64,000 nt of DNA, from the NCBI GenBank assembly GCA_963789495.1, contig CAWBLP010000012.1, positions 124,001-188,000 on the forward strand, given 5' to 3'. Positions within the stretch are counted from its first letter, which is position 1, and the number at the start of each line of letters is the position of its first letter. This DNA is from CAWBLP01 sp963789495 (GTDB taxonomy: Bacteria > Pseudomonadota > Alphaproteobacteria > Acetobacterales > Acetobacteraceae). Both the position numbers and the translations under genes were made by a program. The notes under the pieces were generated by a model. That model was not told the origin of the DNA. It made no database searches and saw only the letters and a program-made list of their open reading frames with translations. Positions 8,495-16,562 of this stretch are shown one piece after another.

Positions 8495-9667
8495 ATGACC
8501 ACCGAGGCGCAGATCACCGACTGGCTTGCCACCCAGCAGGACGCGATGGTCGCGCTGCTGCGCGAGATGGTCGACATCGACAGCGGCAGCTACAACAAGC
8601 CCGGCATCGACGCCGTGGGCGCGGTGGTGCAGCGCTTTCTGTCTGCCCAAGGAATCACGGTCGAGACCAAGCCGCAGCAGCACCACGGCGACTGCCTGCG
8701 TGCCGCCGCCCCCTGGGACGGGCCGGCCGGCAATGCCGGCGGCAACATCGTGCTGATGGGGCATCGCGACACCGTGTTCCCCGATGGCGAAACGCAGCGC
8801 CGCCCGTTCACCATCCGGGACGGCGTCGCCTACGGGCCGGGCGTGGCCGACATGAAGGCCGGGCTGGTGATGAACTGCTTCGTGCTGGCGGCGTTCGCGA
8901 AGTTCGGCGGCTCACCGGCCCCGCTGGTCGGCCTGTTCACCGGCGACGAGGAAATCGGCAGCCCCGAAGGCCGCGCCGTCATCGAGGCGGAGGCGCGGCG
9001 GGCCCGGGTCGTGTTCAACAGCGAGCCGGGACGGGTGTCAGGCAACGTCGTCACCGGGAGAAAGGGCGGGGTGTTCTCGGCGTTCCGCATCACCGGCAAG
9101 GCGGCGCATTCCGGCGGCAACTTCTCCGAGGGGATCAGCGCAATCGAGGAGCTGGCCCACAAGGTTCAGGCCATCCATGCCCTGACCCAACTGGATCGCG
9201 GCATCACCTTGAATGTCGGCCTGGTGAGCGGCGGCCAGTCGGTGAACACGGTCGCGCCCTGGGCCGAGGGGCAGATCGACCTGCGCTACATCGATCCGGA
9301 GGATCGCGACAACACGATGGCGCGGATTCGCGAGATCATCGCGCATAGCTACGTGCCGGGCACCCGCACGGACCTGACGATCAAGGGCGAGTTCCTGCCG
9401 CTCACCCAGACGCCGGCGGCGAAAAAGCTATTTGAACTGTATGTGTCGGCGGCGGCGGATACCGGCTTTGCCACCGATGGCGAATTCACCGGCGGCTGTG
9501 CCGATTCGGGCTTCACCGCCGGCGTGGGCACGCCCACCCTTTGCGCGGTCGGCCCGGTCGGCGGCAAGGCGCATAGCCCGGACGAGTTCCTGCGCGTGGA
9601 CAGCCTGGTGCCGCGTGCCCAGGCCTGCGCCCGTGCCATCCTGCGCCTGGAGCAAGGCGGGCTTTAG
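8495..9667 (+). CDS. M20 family metallopeptidase (glutamate carboxypeptidase type)
   Basis: A 390-residue two-zinc amidohydrolase/peptidase. The metal ligands are all visible: MGHRDTVFP (His, Asp), GPGVADMKAG (bridging Asp), TGDEEIGSPEG (catalytic Glu plus ligand Glu), NSEPGRVSG (ligand Glu) and GGKAHSPDEF (last His). The dimerisation/lid domain is the FRITGKAAHSGGN region. No signal peptide is seen, so it is probably cytoplasmic. I chose the ATG at 8495, preceded by GGAG; a longer in-frame extension to 8351 has no family content. It is divergent from the small membrane-protein unit. Sequence features fit the CPG2/ArgE-like group, which cleaves N-acyl or peptide bonds to a C-terminal amino acid. 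Confidence 0.88.
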   Translation: MTTEAQITDWLATQQDAMVALLREMVDIDSGSYNKPGIDAVGAVVQRFLSAQGITVETKPQQHHGDCLRAAAPWDGPAGNAGGNIVLMGHRDTVFPDGETQRRPFTIRDGVAYGPGVADMKAGLVMNCFVLAAFAKFGGSPAPLVGLFTGDEEIGSPEGRAVIEAEARRARVVFNSEPGRVSGNVVTGRKGGVFSAFRITGKAAHSGGNFSEGISAIEELAHKVQAIHALTQLDRGITLNVGLVSGGQSVNTVAPWAEGQIDLRYIDPEDRDNTMARIREIIAHSYVPGTRTDLTIKGEFLPLTQTPAAKKLFELYVSAAADTGFATDGEFTGGCADSGFTAGVGTPTLCAVGPVGGKAHSPDEFLRVDSLVPRAQACARAILRLEQGGL

Positions 9668-9730
9668 CCGGTCTGCGGGCCCAGCACGCGTCGGAGCGTT
9701 GCCCAGACCGCGGAAACTCCGCTTACCGGC

Positions 9731-10012
9731 TCAATTGCCCCAGCCACCATGGTGACCGCCGCCCCCGTGCCGACCCTGCCAGCCGTGGTGGTCGCCACGG
9801 TAACCCCATCCGCCTCCGCCTCCCAGCGCCACATAGCCGCCGGATGCATAGCCGTAGGACGGGGCGTAGTAACCGCCACCATAGGCCGGATACTCATAGC
9901 CATAGGGGCCCGCCGGATAGGCAACACAGCCGCCCAATGCAGCACTGGCCACCAGCACTACCAGCCAGCCGGTGCGGCGATGCCGCGGCTGAGCCGCGCG
10001 TTCATCATTCAT
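9731..10012 (-). CDS. Small Gly/Tyr/His-rich lipoprotein
   Basis: 93 residues from the ATG at 10012, which has AGGAG about ten bases upstream. A basic N-terminus leads into LVVLVASAALGGC, a good lipobox with Cys as the lipidation site. The mature part is dominated by Gly, Tyr and His (YPAYGGGYYAPSYGYASGG and HHGWQGRHGGGGHHGGWGN). It should be anchored to the inner or outer membrane. Its low-complexity composition resembles small YXXG-type envelope lipoproteins; no enzyme function is expected, and the His-rich tail might bind metal. Confidence 0.7.
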   Translation of the reverse strand: MNDERAAQPRHRRTGWLVVLVASAALGGCVAYPAGPYGYEYPAYGGGYYAPSYGYASGGYVALGGGGGWGYRGDHHGWQGRHGGGGHHGGWGN

Positions 10013-10142
10013 GGCCGCCAAACTCCTGGGATTTCGATCCATCGACATAAGCTGGCGTGGCTTCGCGGCGCTTTGATGACCCCACGGCGGCGGATTGGTG
10101 CCCTGGCGTCGACGGAGGATCGCCCTCCTCAGGCGTCCGGTG

Positions 10143-10589
10143 TCACCCTGGATCCCGCGGGATCGTGAGGGTCAGGCGATTGGTCCGGCGCCTCTGCTGA
10201 TAGCTGATGGCCTGGGCATGATGCCGCATCAGATGGATGCCGAGGCCGCCCACCGCCCCGGATGCCACGTGCTTCTGCTGATCCCGGACAGGCTGCAGCA
10301 ACAGGTCGAACGGGGCACAAGCGTCCTCAATGGTGACGAGCAGCCCGTCCGCCCTGGTTTGCACCTGCGCCGTGACCCTGCCGTCCGCCTGCCCGGACAC
10401 CGGTTCCGCGTGCATCACCAGGTTCGCGATCGCCTCTTCCAGGCACAGGCGCAACGCGTACTCCTGCGCTGCGGGAAGCACCAGCGCCTCGGCAATCTGG
10501 TCGACCCACCCGCCGAGCTGGAGCAATCCGGGCATGCTGCGCGGCAGGCACAGCGAGAATCCGCGCGCGACGTCAGCCGCTGACCGCAC
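10143..10589 (-). CDS. Anti-sigma factor-type serine kinase (RsbW/SpoIIAB-like HATPase)
   Basis: 148 residues with a GHKL ATPase fold: the N-box is CLEEAIANLVMHA, a central VTIEDACAPF stretch forms the G1-like region, and GGLGIHLMRHHA forms the ATP lid. Such proteins bind a sigma factor or other partner, and phosphorylate and release a STAS antagonist. The GTG start at 10589 lies inside the STAS gene before it (17-base overlap, different frame), so translation is probably coupled. It is closely related to the C-terminal half of the 10959-11759 protein, which suggests duplication. No sigma factor gene lies in the cluster. One indel near 10580 would fuse it to the STAS gene. Confidence 0.82.
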   Translation of the reverse strand: MRSAADVARGFSLCLPRSMPGLLQLGGWVDQIAEALVLPAAQEYALRLCLEEAIANLVMHAEPVSGQADGRVTAQVQTRADGLLVTIEDACAPFDLLLQPVRDQQKHVASGAVGGLGIHLMRHHAQAISYQQRRRTNRLTLTIPRDPG

Positions 10590-10911
10590 TGATCGCCTCG
10601 TTGAGATTGCGCAGGATCGGCGCCACGTTATCGGTGCCGCTGCTGATCAGCACCGCCTCAACCGCGATAACCGGCTGGAACAGGACCATGCGGCCACCCT
10701 TGCGAGCGATGGTCCGCGCCGCGACGATCAGTGTGCGCAAGCCAAGCGACGCGACGAAATCGACCTGGGACAGGTCGACGATCAGCGCGCGGCAGGAACC
10801 GGCGAGCGCATGCAGCGCCAGTTCGATTTCCTGCGATCCACCGATATCCAGGCGACCGACGAGGTTCGCCTTGGTCACGCCTGGCGCAACCTGCTCCTGT
10901 TCCAATCGCAT
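10573..10911 (-). CDS. STAS-domain anti-sigma factor antagonist
   Basis: 112 residues from the ATG at 10911, which has AAGGAAAGGG upstream. It is a single STAS domain with a regulatory serine expected in VDFVASLGLRTLI, the site phosphorylated by the partner kinase in SpoIIAA/RsbV proteins. It resembles the N-terminal half of the fusion protein upstream (shared AVLISSG.D and N..EAI.AV motifs). It should bind the HATPase proteins of this operon when unphosphorylated. The longer frame running to 11121 overlaps the fusion gene and is not needed. Confidence 0.85.
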   Translation of the reverse strand: MRLEQEQVAPGVTKANLVGRLDIGGSQEIELALHALAGSCRALIVDLSQVDFVASLGLRTLIVAARTIARKGGRMVLFQPVIAVEAVLISSGTDNVAPILRNLNEAISAVSG

Positions 10912-10958
10912 AACGACCCTTCCTTTCCGACCCGGGTTCATCCGGGGATCGTAGAGGT

Positions 10959-11759
10959 TCACCGAGGAATCGTGAGCGCAAGCCTGTTGCTTTGGCCGAC
11001 ACGCGACCAGGCGAGGTTGCGGGCATGCTGCCGCATCAGATTGATCCCAAGCCCGCCCTCTGCCCGCGAACCGGGCGCTGCCCGCTCCGGCGGTTCCAGC
11101 AACGGATTGTAGGGCGCGCACTGATCCTGAATGGTGACACTGAGCTGGTCGCCATCGGACACCAGCCGCAATCCGATCCGCTCGCCATCGACCCCGGCTT
11201 CCGGGGTGGCGCGCATCACGATGTTGGTGGTCGCTTCTTCCAGGCAGAGTCGCAGCGCGTATTCGGTGCGCTGGCTCAGATTGAGCAGGATGGCCAACTC
11301 ATCCACCCAGGCGCCGACGCGGCTGACGCCATGGAGCGTCCGTTCGGTCTCCAGCGAAAAGCTGAGAGACTGGCGAGGCAGTTCCTCCTCATCGATCTCA
11401 CCCATGCACACCGCGCAGATCGCTTCGCTGAGGTTCTGAAACACCGGGATGACCTGATCGGCGCCACTGCTGATCAGCACGGCCTCCACCGACGGCTCCG
11501 GATGCAGGCACACCATGCGCCCGCCGCGTCCGCTGATCGAGTGCGCACCGGCGATCAGGGTGCGCAGTCCCGTCGAGGCGATGAAGCTGACCCGCGACAG
11601 ATCGACGATCAACTGCTCCTGGCTCTGGGCGAGCCGGCCGAACGTGCCCTGCACCGCGTGAACGCCGGTGGCATCCAGCCGTCCGCGCAGATTCACCTTG
11701 GTTACGTCGGGCGCAACCTCCTCAGTGTCTATCAGCAGAATGCGTGGCGAATGAGCCAC
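10959..11759 (-). CDS. STAS-HATPase fusion: antagonist and anti-sigma kinase in one protein
   Basis: 266 residues. A STAS domain (about 10-115) carries the serine motif VSFIASTGLRTLI. A 15-residue acidic linker (GEIDEEELPRQ) connects it to a GHKL ATPase domain (about 130-266) with N-box CLEEATTNIVMRA, VTIQDQCAPYNPL and GGLGINLMRQHA. In SpoIIAA/SpoIIAB and RsbV/RsbW systems these are separate partners, so a fusion can act on itself, or the STAS half may be a built-in brake. It sits 33 bp downstream of the FHA-PP2C phosphatase gene and 47 bp before the separate STAS gene, all in one direction and probably one operon. Confidence 0.85.
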   Translation of the reverse strand: MAHSPRILLIDTEEVAPDVTKVNLRGRLDATGVHAVQGTFGRLAQSQEQLIVDLSRVSFIASTGLRTLIAGAHSISGRGGRMVCLHPEPSVEAVLISSGADQVIPVFQNLSEAICAVCMGEIDEEELPRQSLSFSLETERTLHGVSRVGAWVDELAILLNLSQRTEYALRLCLEEATTNIVMRATPEAGVDGERIGLRLVSDGDQLSVTIQDQCAPYNPLLEPPERAAPGSRAEGGLGINLMRQHARNLAWSRVGQSNRLALTIPR

Positions 11760-11792
11760 TGAATGCGCCTTTCATCCGGAGTGGCTGACCGG

Positions 11793-12926
11793 TCATGGGA
11801 ACCGCAGCACGACAACCGAGAAGTCGTCTTCCAGCGGCCCGACCCGGGCAGCGGCCCGCACGGTGTCGTAGAGACGTCGTGGCCCGCCTGGTGCGGACGC
11901 ATCCGGCAGCAATGCAAGAACCTGCTCAAGCTCCCATTGCCGCCCTGCGCGGTCAACAATCTCGAACACGCCGTCACTGAAGAGATGCAGCGCACTGCCC
12001 GGCGGCACACTCACGCGTGCTGCTGCCATCTCGCGATCCGGCACGATGCCGATGGAGGGATTGCGTGTCGCCAGCGCGACCGGCTGCAACGGTGCCGGTG
12101 GCAGGAGATAGGCGGGATGATGACCACCGGTTGCAAATGTCATCATGCGCTGTTCCACATCGTAGACGCCGTACCAGATCGTGAAGAACAGCGCGTTGTG
12201 CAGCTCCATCGGGAACATGCGATTGAGGCTGCGGACCACCGCGGCCGGGTCGCGGAATTCCACATCCGGCAACAGGCGCTGGCGCAGCACATTCGACACC
12301 GACACCGAGTGCAGCGCGGCGGCCGTGCCGTGGCCGGCAACGTCCAGCACGAAGGCCGCGAAATGGCGCTGATCCAGCCATTGGTAACCGAACGCGTCAC
12401 CACCTAACCGCGCGCAGGGCAGATAGAACCACTCAGCCTGGACGGCGCCGGTGGTGAGCGGCGGTGGCAGAATCGAGCCGACATAATCGGCCGCGTCCTG
12501 CAACTCGCGATCCATCGCCTCGGCTTCAGCCGTTTCGTCGCGGCTGCGGCGCTGATAGCGCAGCCGGTGCGCCCCAATCGCCAACGCGGCGCCATCCTGC
12601 AGCGCCACCGTCCCTTCCACGCGCACGCCGTCGACGAAGGTCCCGTTGGTGGAACCAAGATCGCTGATGACAAGCTGGCTGCCTTGCAGCTCGATCCGAC
12701 AATGGCGACGCGATACGGTGCCACCCTCCAGCACCAGTTCAGCCGGCGGCCCGCGACCGATGGTCACCGGCAGGAACGATAATGCGATGCGCTTCGCCGC
12801 GGCATCGCCGTCCTGCATCAGCAACAGGGAATGGACCGGGCCCTCGGATGCGGCTTGCTCCCCCCAGCCATCGTTGGCACGGAAGGTGATGGTCTGTTCA
12901 TCCCCAAACGGCTCGACCGCTGACAT
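11793..12926 (-). CDS. FHA domain-PP2C (RsbU/SpoIIE-type) phosphatase
   Basis: 377 residues. The N-terminal FHA domain (about 45-130) has IGRGPPAELVLEGGTVSRRH and GSTNGTFVDG, the phosphothreonine-binding signature. The C-terminal PPM/SpoIIE phosphatase domain (about 165-377) shows the metal-binding acids in GGDAFGY, LDVAGHG, FSDGVFEIVD and LEDDFSVVVL. This class removes phosphate from STAS antagonists and so starts a partner switch. The FHA input suggests control by a Ser/Thr kinase, although none is seen in the window. It is the first gene of the putative operon 12926-10143, whose other members are STAS and HATPase proteins. Confidence 0.9.
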   Translation of the reverse strand: MSAVEPFGDEQTITFRANDGWGEQAASEGPVHSLLLMQDGDAAAKRIALSFLPVTIGRGPPAELVLEGGTVSRRHCRIELQGSQLVISDLGSTNGTFVDGVRVEGTVALQDGAALAIGAHRLRYQRRSRDETAEAEAMDRELQDAADYVGSILPPPLTTGAVQAEWFYLPCARLGGDAFGYQWLDQRHFAAFVLDVAGHGTAAALHSVSVSNVLRQRLLPDVEFRDPAAVVRSLNRMFPMELHNALFFTIWYGVYDVEQRMMTFATGGHHPAYLLPPAPLQPVALATRNPSIGIVPDREMAAARVSVPPGSALHLFSDGVFEIVDRAGRQWELEQVLALLPDASAPGGPRRLYDTVRAAARVGPLEDDFSVVVLRFP

Positions 12927-13084
12927 GCGCTGTTCCTAAAGTCTTCACCTTCTCTTCAGTTTTCGCATTTGCCAGTCGAAACGCAATGGCGCCGTGAGCC
13001 GCGTGTCGATTCTGTCCGCCGCTCAGCGCGCACCTGCCGCGCGCCGAACCGCGTTCAACTGCCCTGCCGCCGTGGGACGGGGCG

Positions 13085-13630
13085 TTATCGCGCCGTCGCC
13101 TCGGCGGCCGGAATCGCCTGCTGGATCAGCTGCATGCAGCGTGCGCGATCACCGGCTGCCAGGGCTTGCAGCGCCTGCGAAATCTGCGTCACCGCCGGAT
13201 TGTCGCTGGGGTTGTTGGTCTGGCCATAGGGCACCGATCGGTCGAGCAGCCGGGTCTGCGCCATCTCCAGCGACTCCTGTGCCTCTCCGGTGCGGCCGGC
13301 GGCAAGCGACGCCTGCGCGGCCCGTAGATACGCCGCGGGTGACGCCCCCTCGCCGAGCGCGGGGTTGGGCAGGTTCGGCGCGATGCGGGATCGTGAGTCG
13401 CTCTGGTTGATGTTGCTCGCCCGGTTGGACATCGGCAGCGACATGCCGGTGCCGATCTCATTGCCTGGACGCGCCCCGGTGACCGGATTGACCCCAGGCG
13501 GAACCGGCTGCGCCGCGGACGGGCTGGGCGGTACGGCCGAGGACGGCGGATAGGCAGGCGCATAGCTCTGCGCCATGGCGACGCCGGTCAGGCTCAGCCA
13601 GACGGAAGCGGACAGAATGAAGCTGCGCAT
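13085..13630 (-). CDS. Exported proline-rich protein with helical repeat
   Basis: 181 residues from the ATG at 13630, supported by GAGGAG upstream. A Sec signal peptide is clear (MRSFILSASVWLSLTGVAMA, cleavage before QS). The mature protein starts with a Pro/Ser-rich stretch of about 60 residues, then NRASNINQSDSRSRIAPNLP and two helical segments, AAYLRAAQASLAAGRTGEAQ and ISQALQALAAGDRARCMQLI, that look TPR-like. It should be periplasmic. No family name is recognised; similar small exported proteins are common in Acetobacteraceae-type genomes (inference). Confidence 0.7.
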   Translation of the reverse strand: MRSFILSASVWLSLTGVAMAQSYAPAYPPSSAVPPSPSAAQPVPPGVNPVTGARPGNEIGTGMSLPMSNRASNINQSDSRSRIAPNLPNPALGEGASPAAYLRAAQASLAAGRTGEAQESLEMAQTRLLDRSVPYGQTNNPSDNPAVTQISQALQALAAGDRARCMQLIQQAIPAAEATAR

Positions 13631-13732
13631 GGCGGTTCTCCTCACGATCGTCTCCTGCATCTGGATACGCGGCGGCGCGGCCTCAATTGTGGCAACCGGT
13701 TCGTTGGTGGATGACAAGGAAGTGAGCGCGGA

Positions 13733-14608
13733 TCAGCGCCAGCGCCGATGGAACCACAGCCATTGGTCCGGATGCTCCCGTATCCAGCCTTCGATGACGG
13801 TGGTGATCATCTGCGTGGCCGCACTGACATCCACCTGGCCGCTCGCGTCGCGCGGCAACGTGAACGGGCCTTCGGCCAGAATGCGGAACCGGCGGTCGGG
13901 CAGGCGGATCACCCGCACGCCCACGACCGGGCAATCGAAGCGGCGCGCGAGCCTGGCGATCGACGGATTGGCCTTGCAGCGCCGCCCGAAGAACGTGACG
14001 TCGACGCCGCGCGAGAAGTGCTGATCCACCAGCATGCCCAGATGCTCACCGGCATCCAGTGCAGCCGCCATTTCCAGTGCCGCCTGGGCGCGGGTGCGGA
14101 TCAGCCGGCCCATCAGCGGCGCCCGGATGCGGGTGATCTCCTTGGCCACGGCCTTGTTGTTGGGCATGCGATAGACCACCGCCGATGGCAGTCCGTGCGC
14201 CGCGGCGGCAACGGCGGGCAGTTCCCAGTTGCCGAGATGGGCGGCAAAGCACAGCGCCGGCTTGCCGTCCTCCATCAGTTGCATGAACAGCGGTTCGGCG
14301 TCGGTGACGATGCGTCCGGCATTGGGGCGCGTCAGGTCGAAATCCCAGATCCGCGCCAGGTGCACATACTCGCCCGTCACCCGGCCGAGATTGTCCCAGG
14401 CGCCGCGCAATGTGGCCTCGATCCAGGCCGCGTCCCGTTCCGGAAAGGCTGCGCGCAGATTCTCCTGGCCTGTGCGGTGGGCGGGCAGCCAGGGGCCGAC
14501 CGTGCGCGCGAGCCAGGCGCACAGATCGGCGGAACGGTCGGGGTCGATCCTGCGCAGCGCGTGCAGCAGCCATTTGACGATCCGGCCCAGCACGCGATCG
14601 CCATACAA
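13733..14608 (-). CDS. Lysophospholipid/lauroyl acyltransferase (LpxL/HtrB family)
   Basis: About 291 residues. The acyltransferase motif is seen in CFAAHLGNWELPAVA (His and Glu of H-x4-E/D), followed by YRMPNNKAVAKEI, MLVDQHFSRGVDVTFFGR (substrate loop) and a C-terminal HPDQWLWFHRRW that is typical of the family end. Members transfer acyl chains to lipid A precursors at the inner membrane. The start is uncertain: no ATG lies in the right place. I use a TTG at 14608; a GTG at 14593 or a CTG at 14638 overlapping the preceding stop are alternatives. The gene follows the zinc dehydrogenase closely and may be co-transcribed. Confidence 0.82.
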   Translation of the reverse strand: MYGDRVLGRIVKWLLHALRRIDPDRSADLCAWLARTVGPWLPAHRTGQENLRAAFPERDAAWIEATLRGAWDNLGRVTGEYVHLARIWDFDLTRPNAGRIVTDAEPLFMQLMEDGKPALCFAAHLGNWELPAVAAAAHGLPSAVVYRMPNNKAVAKEITRIRAPLMGRLIRTRAQAALEMAAALDAGEHLGMLVDQHFSRGVDVTFFGRRCKANPSIARLARRFDCPVVGVRVIRLPDRRFRILAEGPFTLPRDASGQVDVSAATQMITTVIEGWIREHPDQWLWFHRRWR

Positions 14609-14634
14609 CGCCAGGCGAAGGCGCCAGGCGCGGA

Positions 14635-15666
14635 TCAGAGCTCTACCAGGAGCTTGCCGAACACGTCCCGGCCCTCCAGCCGCGCCAGCCCGGCGCGGAA
14701 CGAGTCCAACGGATAGACCGTGTCGATCACCGGCCGCACGCCGGAGGCAATACGGTCCAGCGCGCGTCCAAGTGCCGAAAGCGGCGCGCCGAACGAGCCG
14801 ATGATGCGGTACTGCTGCTGGAACAGCTGCATCAGGTTGATGTTTCCCACTGGGCCGGAGGTGGCGCCGCAGGTCACCAGCCGCCCACCCCGTTTCATCG
14901 ACAGCAGCGAGCCCGACCAGGTATCGGCGCCGGTGTGCTCGAACACCACGTCGACGCCCTTCTTGCCGGTCAGCCGGCGCACCACGCCCTCGAACCGGTC
15001 CTCGCGATAGTTGATCACGTGATCGGCGCCCAGCGCCGCGGCCTTCGCCGCCTTCTCGGCACTGCCCACGGTGGTGATGACGGTGCAGCCGATCGATTTG
15101 GCGATCCGGATGGCGATGCTGCCGATGCCGGAGCCGCCGGCGTGCACCAGCACCCACTCACCCGGTTCCAGCCGCGCATTGTCGAACAGCATGTGCTCGA
15201 CCGTCGAATAGGCGACACCGACGCAGGCAGCATCCTGCAGCGAGACCGTATCGGGGATCTTCACCAGCAGCCGCTCCGGGTGGTTGGTCAGGTCCTGGGC
15301 GAACCCGTCCACGTGGAAACCGCGGACACCGGCGACGTTCTCGCAGAGATTGTCCCGCCCCTGCCGGCACGGCTTGCAGATGCCGCAGGTAAGCGCAGAG
15401 AACGGCACGACGCGATCGCCCGGCGCCAGGCCGGTGACGCCATCGCCCAGCGCCACGACCTCGCCGGATGCCTCGGCACCCACGGCGAGGGGGAACTGCC
15501 GCTTGGCAAAAGCCATGCCGCGGAAGCCCCAGACGTCGATATGGTTCAGGCCCACGGCGCGGATGCGGAGCTGCACCTCGCCCGGACCGGGCGGCGGGGG
15601 CGGGTCCCGTTGCACCAGGGCGACGTCCCGATCGGCCAGAAGCTGCAAAGCGCGGATGGTCGGCAT
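14635..15666 (-). CDS. Zinc-binding alcohol dehydrogenase / quinone oxidoreductase family protein
   Basis: 343 residues from the ATG at 15666; a longer frame overlaps the gene before it. It is a medium-chain dehydrogenase/reductase. The N-terminal GroES-like domain has LNHIDVWGFRG and the structural zinc site CGICKPCRQGRDNLC (four Cys). The Rossmann part has VLVHAGGSGIGSIAI, then TVGSAEKAAKAAALGADHVI and FEHTGADTWSGSLLSMKRGG. It should use NAD(P)H on an alcohol, aldehyde or quinone. The hydratase-type gene 13 bp upstream suggests a shared catabolic role, but the substrate is unknown. Confidence 0.88.
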   Translation of the reverse strand: MPTIRALQLLADRDVALVQRDPPPPPGPGEVQLRIRAVGLNHIDVWGFRGMAFAKRQFPLAVGAEASGEVVALGDGVTGLAPGDRVVPFSALTCGICKPCRQGRDNLCENVAGVRGFHVDGFAQDLTNHPERLLVKIPDTVSLQDAACVGVAYSTVEHMLFDNARLEPGEWVLVHAGGSGIGSIAIRIAKSIGCTVITTVGSAEKAAKAAALGADHVINYREDRFEGVVRRLTGKKGVDVVFEHTGADTWSGSLLSMKRGGRLVTCGATSGPVGNINLMQLFQQQYRIIGSFGAPLSALGRALDRIASGVRPVIDTVYPLDSFRAGLARLEGRDVFGKLLVEL

Positions 15667-15679
15667 GATGGGGGCTGGC

Positions 15680-16438
15680 TTAGTTGGCCATCCCGGCCTC
15701 GACAACCCCGACCCCGGAGAATTCCACCCGGATCCGGTCGCTCGGCGCGATCGGGAACTGGCGGGTGAAGGAGCCGGTCATGATGATCTCCCCGGCTTTC
15801 AGCGACCGGCCGTATGCGCCCAGCTTGCCGGCGAGCCAGACCACGGAATTGAGCGGATTGCCCAGCACGGCGTCGCCGCGACCGGTGGCGACGGTCTCTC
15901 CGTTGATGCGCACGGTCGCCTCCACCGCATCGGGTTCGGCGGGCAGGGGAACCGGCGCGCCCAGCACCACGGTCTTCTGCTGGGCGTTGTCGGCCATGGC
16001 GAGGGCGATCTGCTCGGTGAACGGGCCGCGGGTCTCGATGATCTCCAGCGACGGGTAGATGACGTCGATCGCGTCCCGGGCGGTCGCCAGGTCGATCGGG
16101 CCGGCCAGGTCGCGGCCGAGCCGCATGCACAGCTCGGATTCGAAGCCGGGCTTGATCATCTCGTCCGGGCGGAAGCTGCAGCCGGACTCCCTGCGCTCCA
16201 GGATGCAGCCGAACACCGGCTCGTGGAAGCCGAATTGCTGCTGGATGGCCGGCGCCGTCAGCCCGACCTTCCAGCCGATCTGCCGCTCCCCCGCAGCGCA
16301 GCGGCGGGCGATGAGGCCCAACTGGATGTGATAGGCCTGGTCGAGGCTGAGCTTGCCGAACCAGTCGGCCGGGAAGAATTCGCCCCGGGCGCGGGCCGCC
16401 CAGAATGCGTCAATCGCCGCCTGCGGTTCGAATGGCAT
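15680..16438 (-). CDS. 2-keto-4-pentenoate hydratase / 2-oxohepta-3-ene-1,7-dioate hydratase family
   Basis: 252 residues of the fumarylacetoacetate hydrolase fold as used by MhpD/HpaH. Motifs include GWKVGLTAPAIQQQFGFHEP, PGFESELCMRLG (the Glu-x-Glu metal site region), YPSLEIIETRG and GNPLNSVVWLAGKLG. These Mg/Mn-dependent enzymes hydrate 2-oxo-4-enoates in meta-cleavage pathways for aromatics. No ring-cleavage dioxygenase or aldolase is adjacent, so it may serve a related 2-oxo acid instead. The downstream dehydrogenase begins 13 bp after the stop. Confidence 0.85.
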   Translation of the reverse strand: MPFEPQAAIDAFWAARARGEFFPADWFGKLSLDQAYHIQLGLIARRCAAGERQIGWKVGLTAPAIQQQFGFHEPVFGCILERRESGCSFRPDEMIKPGFESELCMRLGRDLAGPIDLATARDAIDVIYPSLEIIETRGPFTEQIALAMADNAQQKTVVLGAPVPLPAEPDAVEATVRINGETVATGRGDAVLGNPLNSVVWLAGKLGAYGRSLKAGEIIMTGSFTRQFPIAPSDRIRVEFSGVGVVEAGMAN

Positions 16439-16562
16439 GATGTTTCTCCCTCCCGATCGGCCCTCGCGGCCTGCTGGCGCGGCCTATTCCGGGTGGAATG
16501 ATAGCCCATTGCGGTGCGGCTGCCATCGCCGGGTCGGCGCGGCCTGGAGCGGGCGCGCTCGC

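Noticed and set aside
13733..15157. Acyltransferase frame extended upstream to 15157
   Set aside because: The upstream part is a shadow of the zinc dehydrogenase gene; the LpxL family starts near 14608.
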